Positions 8,043 to 15,656 are shown, counted from the first letter of the stretch. The stretch is 63,788 bases of DNA from an uncultured Clostridia bacterium (GCA_947626575.1 CANQSR010000012.1:1-63788), one strand, 5' to 3'. Notes: generated from the sequence alone by a model not told the origin. A program made the numbers and translations.

Positions 8043-8110
8043 GTATCAAAAAAGCGGGGACAAATGATATGCACCCCAAAAGTTAGACACTTTTGGAGGT
8101 GCATATTTTT

Positions 8111-8506
8111 ATGGAAAAAAGTAAGCAGAAGCAAAGGAAATACTCGCCAGAATTCAAAATAGCTGTTATAATGGATATGCGCGAGAACCATTTAGGTTAT
8201 TGTGAAACTGCACGTAAGTATTGGGCAGGCGAACGAGAAGATAACTATAAGAATCGGCTTAAAGAATGGGAGCGCATATACCTAGAAGAAGGAGCGGCGG
8301 GACTCATGATAGAACGTCGTGGGAAAAATGGCAAGGGCAGACCGAGAAAGAAACCGCTGGACAAAGAGATTGAGAATGATCTTATAGCGGAAAACCAACG
8401 GTTAAGAGAACGGTTGGAATACGTTGAAGCGGAGAATGAATACTTAAAAAAATTAGATGCCTTAGTACGAGCGGAAGAGCAAAAGAATGGCAAAAAGCGC
8501 AAGTAG
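8111..8506 (+). CDS. IS3-family transposase OrfA
   Basis: A 131-residue DNA-binding subunit. A helix-turn-helix of the IS3 OrfA type occupies the first 60 residues (KYSPEFKIAVIMDM...), then a basic GKGRPRKK linker and a leucine-zipper-like helix (IENDLIAENQRLRERLEYVEAENEYLKKL) that pairs with OrfB. The start at 8111 follows GGAGGT (8095-8100). The end carries CAAAAAG (8491-8497), in the right place for the -1 frameshift that makes the OrfAB fusion transposase. Confidence 0.9.
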   Translation: MEKSKQKQRKYSPEFKIAVIMDMRENHLGYCETARKYWAGEREDNYKNRLKEWERIYLEEGAAGLMIERRGKNGKGRPRKKPLDKEIENDLIAENQRLRERLEYVEAENEYLKKLDALVRAEEQKNGKKRK

Positions 8507-8538
8507 TTCTGGAACTAAGGCAGAGATTTCCGCTGAAA

Positions 8539-9342
8539 GTGTTGTTGCAGATATCCGGTCTTGCCCGCAGTACATATTATTATCATCTTAAACGAAGCGG
8601 AAGAGAAAACTACGCAGAAGAGAAGGCGGCGATCGCGAAGATCTTCCATGAGAACAAGGGCAGATACGGATATCGCAGGATAGAGCTTTCGCTTAGATCA
8701 AAAGGCTATGTTTTGAACCACAAAACAGTGTATAAGCTCATGAAAAGTCTCTGTTTGAAAGGGAAACGACGCAAGAACGAAAAGTATCATTCCTATAAAG
8801 GTGAAGTTGGAAAGATCGCGGACAATCTTCTTGCGAGAGACTTCCATGCGGAGAAACCGTTCGAAAAGATGGCGACGGATATATCCCAATTCAATGTCGC
8901 GGATGAGAAAGTGTATCTCTCTCCGGTCATGGACTTATACAACAGGGAAATCGTTGCCTATTCTATCTCAAAGAGTCCGAACTTAGAGCAAATACAGGCA
9001 ATGCTAAAAGGATTATTTGAGAAGCTGCCAAAGGGAGCACGGCCTATCTTCCACTCGGACCAAGGGTGGCAATACCAACATGAGAGTTACCAAAGACAAC
9101 TGAAAGAGCATAATATCATCCAAAGTATGTCGCGCAAGGGAAACTGCATGGATAACGGCGCGATGGAGAACTTTTTCGGACGGCTCAAAGTGGAGATGTT
9201 CTACGGCGAGAAGTTCGAGACGGCGGATGAATTCATCCGCCGTCTCGAAGAATACATCGACTACTACAATAACGAGAGGATCTCTCTCAAACTAAAAGGA
9301 ATGAGCCCGGTTCAATACCGAACTCATTCTCGAATCATCTAA
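8539..9342 (+). CDS. IS3-family transposase OrfB (DDE integrase domain)
   Basis: A 267-residue rve-type catalytic subunit. An HTH_21 segment (GRYGYRRIELSLRSKGY) is followed by the DDE triad: Asp in MATDISQF, Asp in FHSDQGWQY and Glu in NGAMENFFGRLK. Its frame is -1 to OrfA and stays open upstream past the slippery CAAAAAG at 8491, giving the usual QVVLELRQRFPLK junction, so the working product is probably the OrfAB fusion. The listed start is a GTG used only for bookkeeping. Confidence 0.9.
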   Translation: MLLQISGLARSTYYYHLKRSGRENYAEEKAAIAKIFHENKGRYGYRRIELSLRSKGYVLNHKTVYKLMKSLCLKGKRRKNEKYHSYKGEVGKIADNLLARDFHAEKPFEKMATDISQFNVADEKVYLSPVMDLYNREIVAYSISKSPNLEQIQAMLKGLFEKLPKGARPIFHSDQGWQYQHESYQRQLKEHNIIQSMSRKGNCMDNGAMENFFGRLKVEMFYGEKFETADEFIRRLEEYIDYYNNERISLKLKGMSPVQYRTHSRII

Positions 9343-9430
9343 CTAAATTTTTGTCCAACTTTTAGGGTTCACTTCAAATGCGGACTGCGCCTTCCTTGTT
9401 TTCATCGTAATATCCGAATATTCTTCCATA

Positions 9431-10075
9431 TTATTTTGTTCCCTTACAGCTATTCCATCTTTGTTCCATTAAAGCCAAATCATTGTCAAGAAAATACGTT
9501 TGCAAGAGCGGGTAGAAGTGTTGGAATTTCTTTTTATCGAAGAACACGATATCGCACCCTCTATCATCATATACCGAGAATATACAGCTATTGTCAAATG
9601 ATACGAAATGGATGATCGGATTTTCTTGATTGTCAATTTGAGAGTTTATAGCCTCAATGGCGTTGAATTTCTTATTCGGATAACAACAAATTCGATTTCT
9701 TCGAACAATTTCGTCGTTATTATCGTCGTCTTTATCAAAGGGGATATCCCTGATAATTATGTGCTTAAACTTCTTTTGATAGCCCAAAGAGAATTTAAGC
9801 CGCTTTTTCTCGGATGAAATCAGGTTATTGATATACACAGTTTTTCCCGTATCAAAATCAAAGTCATATATGTAATTGTCAAAGAAGAACATATCGACAT
9901 TGTTTTCAAATAGAATATTAAAAATTTCCGCCGCTCTTTTCTTGGCGTTAGCCAAATATGCCTCGTTATTTTCGCCAATACCCAATTCACACCGCAATGA
10001 AAAAGGATTATTATAAAAATAAGGCGGCTCGTATTTGAAATTCCTATTTCGTATCATTTCTTCAATCGCATTCAT
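9431..10075 (-). CDS. DUF3885-like protein of unknown function
   Basis: A 214-residue protein, markedly AT-rich and full of Asn, Lys, Phe and Tyr compared with its neighbours, which points to transfer. The opening (YNNPFSLRCELGIG) and the C-terminal CIFSVYDDRGCDIVFFD pattern resemble DUF3885 proteins, often found as scattered accessory genes near toxin-immunity or polymorphic regions; the match is from memory. Soluble, no signal peptide. It is divergent from the gene at 10293 and shares a near-identical promoter with it through a large palindrome. Confidence 0.7.
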   Translation of the reverse strand: MNAIEEMIRNRNFKYEPPYFYNNPFSLRCELGIGENNEAYLANAKKRAAEIFNILFENNVDMFFFDNYIYDFDFDTGKTVYINNLISSEKKRLKFSLGYQKKFKHIIIRDIPFDKDDDNNDEIVRRNRICCYPNKKFNAIEAINSQIDNQENPIIHFVSFDNSCIFSVYDDRGCDIVFFDKKKFQHFYPLLQTYFLDNDLALMEQRWNSCKGTK

Positions 10076-10114
10076 TCTTTCATTATCCCCGCCAAATTAA
10101 CACTTATCGTTCCC

Positions 10115-10143
10115 ATCATATCATATTCAAATAGAAAAATCAA
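10115..10143 (-). promoter_or_regulatory. promoter of the DUF3885-like gene
   Basis: On the minus strand: TTGATT (10143-10138), 17 bp, TATGAT (10120-10115). Almost identical to the promoter of the divergent gene. Confidence 0.75.
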
Positions 10144-10225
10144 GCGAAAGAGTATCTAATGGCATTTAGGCGTGAGCTTGTTGTGGCAAGCTCACGCCTA
10201 AATGCCAAATTGACTTTTTGACCGC

Positions 10226-10254
10226 TTGATTTTTCTGTGCGTTTATGATATGAT
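10226..10254 (+). promoter_or_regulatory. promoter of the 120-residue orphan gene
   Basis: TTGATT (10226-10231), 17 bp, TATGAT (10249-10254), lying in the right arm of the palindrome. Confidence 0.75.
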
Positions 10255-10292
10255 GGGAACGATAAACAGGAATTTATGAAAGAGGTAAAAAT

Positions 10293-10655
10293 ATGGGAAC
10301 AGTAAATTATCATTGTTATAATTACAATGACGACTTGTATCTTGTTGATATGACGCTCACTATCCGTTCTGATGAAATCGACTTGCTCCAAATGAACGTT
10401 CCGGAGGACGGTGTTTCGCCTATGAATTGGCAGGCTCCATATCTTGAACAATATCTGACTTTGGACGGAAAAGCAAAGCTTTGTGAACTTTATGACGAAC
10501 CCTCTCCGCCTGTGAACCCGTGCCGGATAGTATTTTTTATTTACAAATGCGGTGGAAAAATATTACATACACCGTATGGTGATTTCCCGCTCACAGATAC
10601 GGAAGAAACACCGAAACAGTTGAAAGAGATTGTAGAATTTGAGGAAGAAGATTAA
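10293..10655 (+). CDS. orphan protein of unknown function
   Basis: A 120-residue soluble acidic protein that I do not recognise. It opens with a beta-rich segment (VNYHCYNYNDDLYLVDMTLTI), has a Pro/Cys-rich middle (EPSPPVNPCRIVFFIYKCGG) and an acidic tail (EFEEED). AGAGGT at 10281-10286 supports the start. It is AT-rich like the divergent DUF3885-like gene, and the shared promoter suggests the two are expressed together, perhaps as a pair of partners or an immunity-type pair (inference). Confidence 0.65.
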   Translation: MGTVNYHCYNYNDDLYLVDMTLTIRSDEIDLLQMNVPEDGVSPMNWQAPYLEQYLTLDGKAKLCELYDEPSPPVNPCRIVFFIYKCGGKILHTPYGDFPLTDTEETPKQLKEIVEFEEED

Positions 10656-10721
10656 AACTAAATTTCAATTTAGCGGAGATTACAAAGAAGGCGCGGGCTG
10701 TTTGGCCTCGCATTTTGCAAT

Positions 10722-10759
10722 AAAAAAGAACGCAAGCTGAAATGGCTCAACTTGCGTTC
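10722..10759 (-). terminator. minus-strand terminator hairpin
   Basis: Stem GAACGCAAG (10728-10736) / CTTGCGTTC (10751-10759). The A run on its left side (10722-10727) is a U tract on the minus strand, so it can end transcription from the gene at 10922-11542. Confidence 0.6.
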
Positions 10760-10762
10760 AGA

Positions 10763-10808
10763 GTGGTGCTCCAAAAAAATGAGACGGAAACATCCGTCTC
10801 ATTTTTTT
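10763..10808. terminator. tRNA-end remnant with bidirectional terminator
   Basis: GTGGTGCTCCA (about 10762-10772) resembles a tRNA acceptor end. A bidirectional terminator follows directly: stem TGAGACGGA (10780-10788) / TCCGTCTCA (10793-10801) with A7 before and T7 after. A degenerate copy of the same terminator lies at 14306-14336. Confidence 0.75.
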
Positions 10809-10824
10809 GTAATTATCGGTTGGT

Positions 10825-10875
10825 CTTGAACCGTCATAGACCTGCTGATGAAAGAGAGGGGACTCCGAAAATGAT
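10825..10875 (+). repeat. tRNA-derived composite repeat, unit 3 (left part only)
   Basis: 10825-10851 repeats the inverted tRNA segment of units 1 and 2 with one change, and 10861-10875 matches the start of the inner arm. The rest of the unit is missing; a gene (10922-11542) stands in its place and a tRNA-end remnant reappears at 11699. Confidence 0.8.
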
Positions 10876-10921
10876 ATACCCACCCTCTATGCTGGTAGAT
10901 TATTATCCGGTAAAGGCATTT

Positions 10922-11542
10922 TTACTCTTCCATGGAATTTTCGGAGTCGGCGGCCGTAAGACTTTCCGTTTCGGTTTTCAAGATCTCCGAGATCACGGCG
11001 TCCTTATTTTGCGGCGAGAGCGAAGAACTCAGCATGATCGCGGAATACAGTTGCTCTCCGCGTCCCGCTTCGCGGCTGAACTTGGAGACTTGTTTGAGCG
11101 TCGCGCGGTGGACGGATAATATGATCCCGCTGAACATTTCCACGATCGCCGCGCTGATCGCGGGGATCAACGATACGAGCAGCTTTTCCTGAAACGCCAG
11201 CGCAATGCACACCGTGATCGCAAACAGCAACAGCCCAAAGACCGCGCTCATAAGCGCCAACGCAAAGGTCAGTTTGAGCTGCCTTGTGATCATCAAAAAG
11301 TATTCGTAATTCTCCCGATGTTTCGAAAGCCATATCTGCGCCAGCGAGGGCGTGACGGTATCCGCGGGCATCTGTCCCATTGCGTCCTGCAAAGCCGCCA
11401 TCCGTGCATCCGCGTTCGCTCTCGTCGTCTTGCTCTCGTATATTACATAGACGATAAACCCCACGACCAACGAAAACAATACACCGAGCGCGACCAGTGC
11501 GACCGTTATGATAAAGGTGATCGTTGCCGAATCCGTATTCAT
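10922..11542 (-). CDS. membrane protein resembling the TRADD-N-associated transmembrane domain
   Basis: A 206-residue protein with an N-terminal transmembrane helix (residues 8-32), a soluble helical stretch, then a pair of transmembrane helices (about residues 95-145) inside the pattern ENYEYFLMITRQLKLTFALALMS...AIVEMFSGIILSVHRATLKQV. That layout recalls the two-helix domain associated with TRADD-N modules in bacterial conflict systems; the match is from memory and not verified. A helical cytosolic tail ends in acidic residues. The start at 11542 follows GGAGG. No effector domain (TIR, protease, nuclease) is fused or adjacent, so its partner is not evident. Confidence 0.6.
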   Translation of the reverse strand: MNTDSATITFIITVALVALGVLFSLVVGFIVYVIYESKTTRANADARMAALQDAMGQMPADTVTPSLAQIWLSKHRENYEYFLMITRQLKLTFALALMSAVFGLLLFAITVCIALAFQEKLLVSLIPAISAAIVEMFSGIILSVHRATLKQVSKFSREAGRGEQLYSAIMLSSSLSPQNKDAVISEILKTETESLTAADSENSMEE

Positions 11543-11583
11543 ATTTTCCTCCGTAACCGTGATTTTTCGCGTCTTTTCTTTAT

Positions 11584-11611
11584 ATTTTAACGGGTTTTCC
11601 GTTTTTGTCAA
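11584..11611 (-). promoter_or_regulatory. promoter of the membrane-protein gene
   Basis: On the minus strand: TTGACA (11611-11606), 16 bp, TAAAAT (11589-11584), about 40 bases before the ATG. Confidence 0.75.
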
Positions 11612-11698
11612 GACTTCCCCATAAAAACCGCCCTTTCTCCTGTCAAAAAATGGAAAAAATCGTCGCTCGGCGCGAAAATATCCCCTTGCCTCTTGACT

Positions 11699-11731
11699 TA
11701 GTAGCGCCAAACCCCGCCGCGAGGCTTTTGA
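11699..11731 (+). repeat. tRNA-end and terminator remnant
   Basis: TAGTAGCGCCA (11699-11709) equals the acceptor end of unit 2, and ACCCCGCCGCGAGGCT (11710-11725) equals the 5' half of the hairpin following unit 1. It marks another boundary of the tRNA-derived array. Confidence 0.75.
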
Positions 11732-11749
11732 AATTCCGCTCAAAATCGG

Positions 11750-11778
11750 TTGCTTTTTTTAGAAAAAAATGTTATCAT
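11750..11778 (+). promoter_or_regulatory. promoter of the MATE gene
   Basis: TTGCTT (11750-11755), 17 bp, TATCAT (11773-11778). Transcription should start at about 11783-11786, almost on an ATG at 11783. Confidence 0.7.
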
Positions 11779-11782
11779 CATC

Positions 11783-11843
11783 ATGAAAGTGAGTTGCACG
11801 AATATGTGCGTAAGTCCGGCTGAACGGGCTTACGCATTTTTTT
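11783..11843 (+). promoter_or_regulatory. leader with intrinsic terminator (putative attenuator) before the MATE gene
   Basis: A 12 bp stem (11807-11818 with 11825-11836, loop GCTGAA, one T-G wobble) followed by T7 (11837-11843) sits a few bases before the MATE ribosome site GAGGT (11846-11850). A reading frame from ATG 11783 runs through the hairpin (MKVSCTNMCVSPAERAYAFF) and is in frame with the MATE gene. A full terminator between promoter and ribosome site implies conditional readthrough, for example by ribosome stalling (inference). Confidence 0.7.
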
Positions 11844-11854
11844 ATGAGGTAAAA

Positions 11855-13243
11855 ATGGAAAATTGCAAACAGAACAAAATGGCCACGATGCCCATGCACA
11901 AGCTCATTTGGAAAATGGGTCTGCCCATGATCATTTCCATGATATTACAGTCGGTATATAATATCGTCGATACCGCTTTCGTGATCAATATGGGCGAGGA
12001 CGGGATAGCGGGCAATCTCGCACTGACGTATGCCTTCCCCATACAACTTCTCATGATCGCGATCGGCGTCGGAACGGGCGTCGGCATCAATACGCTTTTG
12101 AGCAGACAGCTCGGAGAAAAGGACGTCGCGGGCGTACAAAAAACGGTCGGGAACGGCATTTTTATCGGCGTTTGCATTTACGCCGTATTCTTGCTGTTCG
12201 GTCTTTTCGGATGTGATTGGTTCATCTCGATGCAGGCGGGAGGCAACGGAAAAGCCGCAGAAATGGGCGTAAATTATCTCAAAATCTGCTGCCTGCTCTC
12301 GTTCGGCTCTATCGGGTTCACGATCTATGAACGCTTCTTGCAGGCAACGGGCAAGACGCTCTTTTCCACGATCGCACAGGTATCGGGCGCGGCCGCGAAT
12401 ATCCTTTTGGACTATGTTTTCATCTACCCCTGCGGCATGGGGATAGAGGGGGCCGCTTGGGCAACCGTCATCGGGCAGATCCTTTCCCTTCTTGTGGCAA
12501 TGATTTTGCACTACTGCGCAAATAAGGAAGTCAAAAACAGCATGAAGGCGTTGAAGCCGGATGGTCGCACCATCCTTGCGATCTATAAAGTCGGCATTTC
12601 CGCGGCTCTCATGCAGGGCTTGCTCTCCGTCATGATGCTCGGCATGACAAAGATCCTGGGGACGGTCAACGTGACCGAAACGGCAGAACTCTTGCAGGGC
12701 AGTTTCGGAATTTACTATAAAATCATGCAGTTTGCCCTGTTCGCGGCTTTCGGATTATCCAATACCATCATTTCTGTTTTATCGTTCAATTACGGAATGA
12801 AAGAGAAGGAGCGCGTAAAATCGTGTATCAAATACGGAATACTCGACAGCGTGATCGTCGCGCTTGCGATCACCGTATTATTTGAAAGTCTCGCCGGGCC
12901 GCTTGCAAAGCTGTTTGCCATGACGGGCGGTGCGGGCGGCGATGAAATTCAGGCGGCCGTCGTAAAAGCGATACGGATCGCAAGTATCGGCTATGTCTTT
13001 ATGGCGGTGAGCGTCGCCGTTCAGGGAGCGTTGCAAGCATTCCGCTACGCCCTTCTTCCGCTTTTCATCTCCTGTTTGCGGCTGTGTCTGCTCGTTTTTC
13101 CCGTCGCCTATTGCTTTACGCTTTCGGGCGACGTTGTAAGCGCCGTGTGGTGGACTTTCCCGATCGCGGAAGTCATAACGGCGGCGATCTCCATCGCATT
13201 CTTGCAAGCGGCGTGCCGTAAAAAAGTAAAGCCCATGGAGTGA
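11855..13243 (+). CDS. MATE-family multidrug exporter
   Basis: A 462-residue integral membrane protein with about 12 transmembrane helices and the two-lobed MATE pattern (PMIISMILQSVYNIVDTAFV in helix 1, IGVGTGVGINTLLSRQLG in helix 2, and the second-lobe counterpart FALFAAFGLSNTIISVLSFNYG). It exchanges cations for drugs or metabolites. The ATG at 11855 with GAGGT upstream is the best start; an in-frame ATG at 11783 belongs to the leader. An AraC/GyrI-type regulator follows 98 bases later and may respond to the same compounds. Length is normal for the family. Confidence 0.93.
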   Translation: MENCKQNKMATMPMHKLIWKMGLPMIISMILQSVYNIVDTAFVINMGEDGIAGNLALTYAFPIQLLMIAIGVGTGVGINTLLSRQLGEKDVAGVQKTVGNGIFIGVCIYAVFLLFGLFGCDWFISMQAGGNGKAAEMGVNYLKICCLLSFGSIGFTIYERFLQATGKTLFSTIAQVSGAAANILLDYVFIYPCGMGIEGAAWATVIGQILSLLVAMILHYCANKEVKNSMKALKPDGRTILAIYKVGISAALMQGLLSVMMLGMTKILGTVNVTETAELLQGSFGIYYKIMQFALFAAFGLSNTIISVLSFNYGMKEKERVKSCIKYGILDSVIVALAITVLFESLAGPLAKLFAMTGGAGGDEIQAAVVKAIRIASIGYVFMAVSVAVQGALQAFRYALLPLFISCLRLCLLVFPVAYCFTLSGDVVSAVWWTFPIAEVITAAISIAFLQAACRKKVKPME

Positions 13244-13341
13244 CCCATGAACTCCCGTGTGGGTCGCTTGCCTGAAAATCGCATAAAAAGTCAAGAAATC
13301 TTTGCCTGATTTTGCTATGATATCACTACAAGGAGAGAAAA

Positions 13342-14250
13342 ATGGATAATACGGCAAACATACAGAGAGCGATCGATTACATCGAAGAGCATCTTGACGA
13401 TAAAATCGATTACGTTGAAGTCGCAAAATGCGCGTATTCATCGAGCTATCATTTTCAGAGGATATTCGGCATTTTGTGCGGCATGACGCTCGGAGAGTAT
13501 ATCCGCCGCCGCCGTCTATCGCGCGCCGCGGGCGATCTGCTTGCGGGGGAAAAGGCGCTTGACGTGGCATTGAAGTATGGGTATGAGTCATCCGAAAGTT
13601 TTTCGCGCGCGTTTCAACGCTTCCACGGCGCGTTGCCTTCGCAGGTCAAACGCGGGTATCCCGCAAAGATATTTCAGCGGCTCTCCTTGAATATGCAATT
13701 TGAAGGGGATCTTTCCATGCAATGTACGGTGGAAGAGAGACCGCCAAAGATCTTGGTGGGCTACAAGAAGCGTTTTCACGGCGTACCGTTCGGGCAGGAA
13801 CGGCTCGAACAGGAGAATGAATTTTACACGACTACCCGCGGGAAGCAATGGCTTCTGCTCGGCGCGGCCGCCGACTACACCACCGAATACGCCGTCGTTA
13901 CGAATATCGGCGATGACGGCTACGATTTCTATATCGCGTACGAATTGGACGAGTGGACGAGGAAAGCGATTTTTGACAGGTCGGTAACGGGCATGGATTT
14001 ACAGGACATCGGATTGGAAGTGATCGGCTTGCCCAAGCGTACCTGCGCCGTTTTCCCGACGGAGAGAACAAAGGCCCCGATTTCGGAATACACGGATATC
14101 CGCAAACGCATCGCCTTCGAATGGCTGCCGGCAAGCGATTATCGGCTCGCGGAAGCTCCCGAAGTGATAGAGCTGCATTGGCGCATGGGCGGGCGCGATG
14201 AGAAATGCGGCCGCTTTATCGAAATAACCCTTCCCGTTGAGCGGAAATAG
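13342..14250 (+). CDS. AraC-family regulator with GyrI-like effector domain
   Basis: A 302-residue transcription factor. Residues 5-105 form the double helix-turn-helix of AraC/XylS proteins (IEEHLDDKIDYVEVAK..., then ALDVALKYGYESSESFSRAFQRFHG). Residues 130-300 form a GyrI/Rob-type small-molecule-binding domain (PPKILVGYKKRFHG...). This order is that of Rob/TipA-like multidrug sensors. AAGGAGAG precedes the ATG. Lying just after a MATE exporter, it probably controls drug efflux (inference). Confidence 0.9.
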   Translation: MDNTANIQRAIDYIEEHLDDKIDYVEVAKCAYSSSYHFQRIFGILCGMTLGEYIRRRRLSRAAGDLLAGEKALDVALKYGYESSESFSRAFQRFHGALPSQVKRGYPAKIFQRLSLNMQFEGDLSMQCTVEERPPKILVGYKKRFHGVPFGQERLEQENEFYTTTRGKQWLLLGAAADYTTEYAVVTNIGDDGYDFYIAYELDEWTRKAIFDRSVTGMDLQDIGLEVIGLPKRTCAVFPTERTKAPISEYTDIRKRIAFEWLPASDYRLAEAPEVIELHWRMGGRDEKCGRFIEITLPVERK

Positions 14251-14305
14251 AGATAACGTTCGTTGCTATGCGGCGATCTCAAAGTTAACAAGTGAAGCAA
14301 AGACA

Positions 14306-14336
14306 AAAAGATGAGGCGGTCCGTCTCATTTTTTTG
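14306..14336 (+). terminator. terminator after the AraC gene (array-terminator remnant)
   Basis: ATGAGGCGG / CCGTCTCAT hairpin followed by a T run. The 3' side and the following TGTAATGATCGGT match the terminator region at 10793-10820, marking it as a diverged copy at the edge of the array. Confidence 0.65.
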
Positions 14337-14438
14337 TAATGATCGGTCCGTATTTTTTCCCACTATCCCATTTATGGGATGGTTTTTCGGCTATACTGAG
14401 ACGGCAAAGAAGAGCAAAACGAAGATGGGAGGCATGGG

Positions 14439-14603
14439 ATGAAACGCATTTTCGGCAAGATAGACAGTCATTACAAAGACCAAATCGAACGCGGCGAAGC
14501 CTACAAAAAGCAGCTGAGGAACGGGATACGGGCAAAGAACGATCGCAAACTCGCAATCATTCTCGGAACGCTTGCGTATCGCAGGCTTTCAAAGCGCAAA
14601 TGA
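14439..14603 (+). CDS. small basic protein, 54 residues
   Basis: A 54-residue ORF with GGGAGG 6-11 bases before the ATG. The protein is highly charged (KRIFGKIDSHYKDQIERG at the start, ending RRLSKRK), predicted helical, with no transmembrane segment. I do not recognise it. It ends 15 bases before the promoter of the WYL operon. The ribosome site and continuous frame make it plausible, but short ORFs of this size also occur by chance. Confidence 0.5.
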   Translation: MKRIFGKIDSHYKDQIERGEAYKKQLRNGIRAKNDRKLAIILGTLAYRRLSKRK

Positions 14604-14617
14604 GGCGCGCGGGGGGC

Positions 14618-14646
14618 TTGCCAAAACTATTGCCCTATGATATAAT
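14618..14646 (+). promoter_or_regulatory. promoter of the WYL operon, predicted leaderless start
   Basis: TTGCCA (14618-14623), 17 bp, TATAAT (14641-14646), then exactly six bases to the ATG at 14653; no ribosome site. Confidence 0.85.
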
Positions 14647-14652
14647 CGGAAT

Positions 14653-15633
14653 ATGGAAAGTTTGGGGTCCAAAAAACTCGCGCTTTTGCGCATTCTTCAA
14701 ATCCTCTTCGAATACAGCGACAGCGAGCATATGCTCACATACGACGACATTCTTCTGCTCTTGCGGCGGGAATACGATATCACCGTCGAACGGAAGGCGG
14801 TGGGGCGCAACGTCTCGCTTTTGAAAGAGGCGGGGTTTGACATCGTCACGACGCCGCGCGGCACTTATCTCGCCGGGCGCACGTTCGACGATGCCGAACT
14901 GAGGCTTCTCATCGACAGCGTGCGTTCGAGTTCGCACATCTCGCCGCCGCAATCAAAAGCGCTGATCGGGAAACTGTGCGGTCTCTCCAATAAGTACTTC
15001 CGCCGCCACGTCAAGAATATCTATTCCGTCCATGAGTGGAACAAGACGGAAAATCAGGCCGTGTTCCGTAACATCGCGATCGTCGACGGGGCGATCGGGA
15101 GAGGGCATCAAATCAAGTTCGATTATAACAAATACGGCGCGGATAAGAAGCTCCACCGCTCGGCGCGGCACGTCGCAAGCCCGTATCAGATGATCCTGCA
15201 CAACCAGCGGTATTATCTCATGGCGTATGAGGAGAAATGGCAACATATGCGCTATTTTCGGCTCGACCGCATCACGGGCATCGAGGAAAGCGAAGAGCCG
15301 CTCACGCCCATACGCTCCATACAGGGCTTTGAAAACGGCATTGATTACAGGCGGTTTTCCTCTTCCATGCCCTATATGTTCTCGGACGAGCCGAAAACGG
15401 TGGAATTTCTTGTGGACGGGTGGGCGCTCGACCAAGTCGTCGATTGGTTCGGGAAGGAGTTTTCCGTGGAAGCGCGCGGAGAGAAATTTCTCGTGCGCGT
15501 GCGTGCGAGCCTCGACGCCATGGCGTATTGGGCGATGCAGTATGCAAACGCCGCCGAGGTTTTATCTCCTCCCGAATTGCGGGAGCGTATCAAAAACAAC
15601 CTCGCCGCCGCTGCGGAGAAATATCAAAAATAG
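14653..15633 (+). CDS. WYL-domain transcriptional regulator
   Basis: A 326-residue regulator. The first 75 residues are a winged helix-turn-helix of the HTH_11/DeoR-like type (LALLRILQILFEYSDSEHMLTYDDILLLL...). The WYL domain starts near residue 150 (QIKFDYNKYG) with the ligand-binding segment VASPYQMILHNQRYYLMAY, then a C-terminal WCX extension (VEFLVDGWALDQVVDWFG). WYL proteins sense nucleic acids or nucleotides and often regulate DNA repair and phage-defence loci. The transcript is predicted leaderless. Two genes follow at 23 and 16 bp gaps, so it probably controls its own operon. Confidence 0.92.
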   Translation: MESLGSKKLALLRILQILFEYSDSEHMLTYDDILLLLRREYDITVERKAVGRNVSLLKEAGFDIVTTPRGTYLAGRTFDDAELRLLIDSVRSSSHISPPQSKALIGKLCGLSNKYFRRHVKNIYSVHEWNKTENQAVFRNIAIVDGAIGRGHQIKFDYNKYGADKKLHRSARHVASPYQMILHNQRYYLMAYEEKWQHMRYFRLDRITGIEESEEPLTPIRSIQGFENGIDYRRFSSSMPYMFSDEPKTVEFLVDGWALDQVVDWFGKEFSVEARGEKFLVRVRASLDAMAYWAMQYANAAEVLSPPELRERIKNNLAAAAEKYQK

Positions 15634-15656
15634 CGATTGGATAAGGGAGAAAAATT

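Larger units (their letters stand above)
8067..9374 (+). mobile_element. IS3-family insertion sequence (IS150-like)
   Basis: About 1.3 kb with two overlapping transposase frames. The imperfect terminal inverted repeats share the core ACCC(C/T)AAAAGTT(A/G)GAC, near 8067-8088 on the left and 9353-9374 inverted on the right. CAAATG occurs at both flanks (8061-8066 and 9375-9380) and may be the target duplication; six bases is longer than usual for the family, so the exact ends are uncertain. Both frames are open, so the element looks intact. It sits between tRNA-derived unit 2 and the AT-rich orphan genes. Confidence 0.88.
10103..10266. repeat. large imperfect palindrome carrying two divergent promoters
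   Basis: The outer arms (about 10103-10146 and 10222-10266) are inverted copies sharing CGCTTGATTTTTCT and TATGATATGATGGGAACGAT. The centre is a perfect 20 bp hairpin (about 10161-10180 with 10187-10206) around loop TTGTGG. Each arm contains the promoter of the gene on its own side. Confidence 0.85.

Noticed and set aside
13244..13270. Terminator after the MATE gene
   Set aside because: A GACCCA/TGGGTC hairpin exists but no T run follows, so it is not called.
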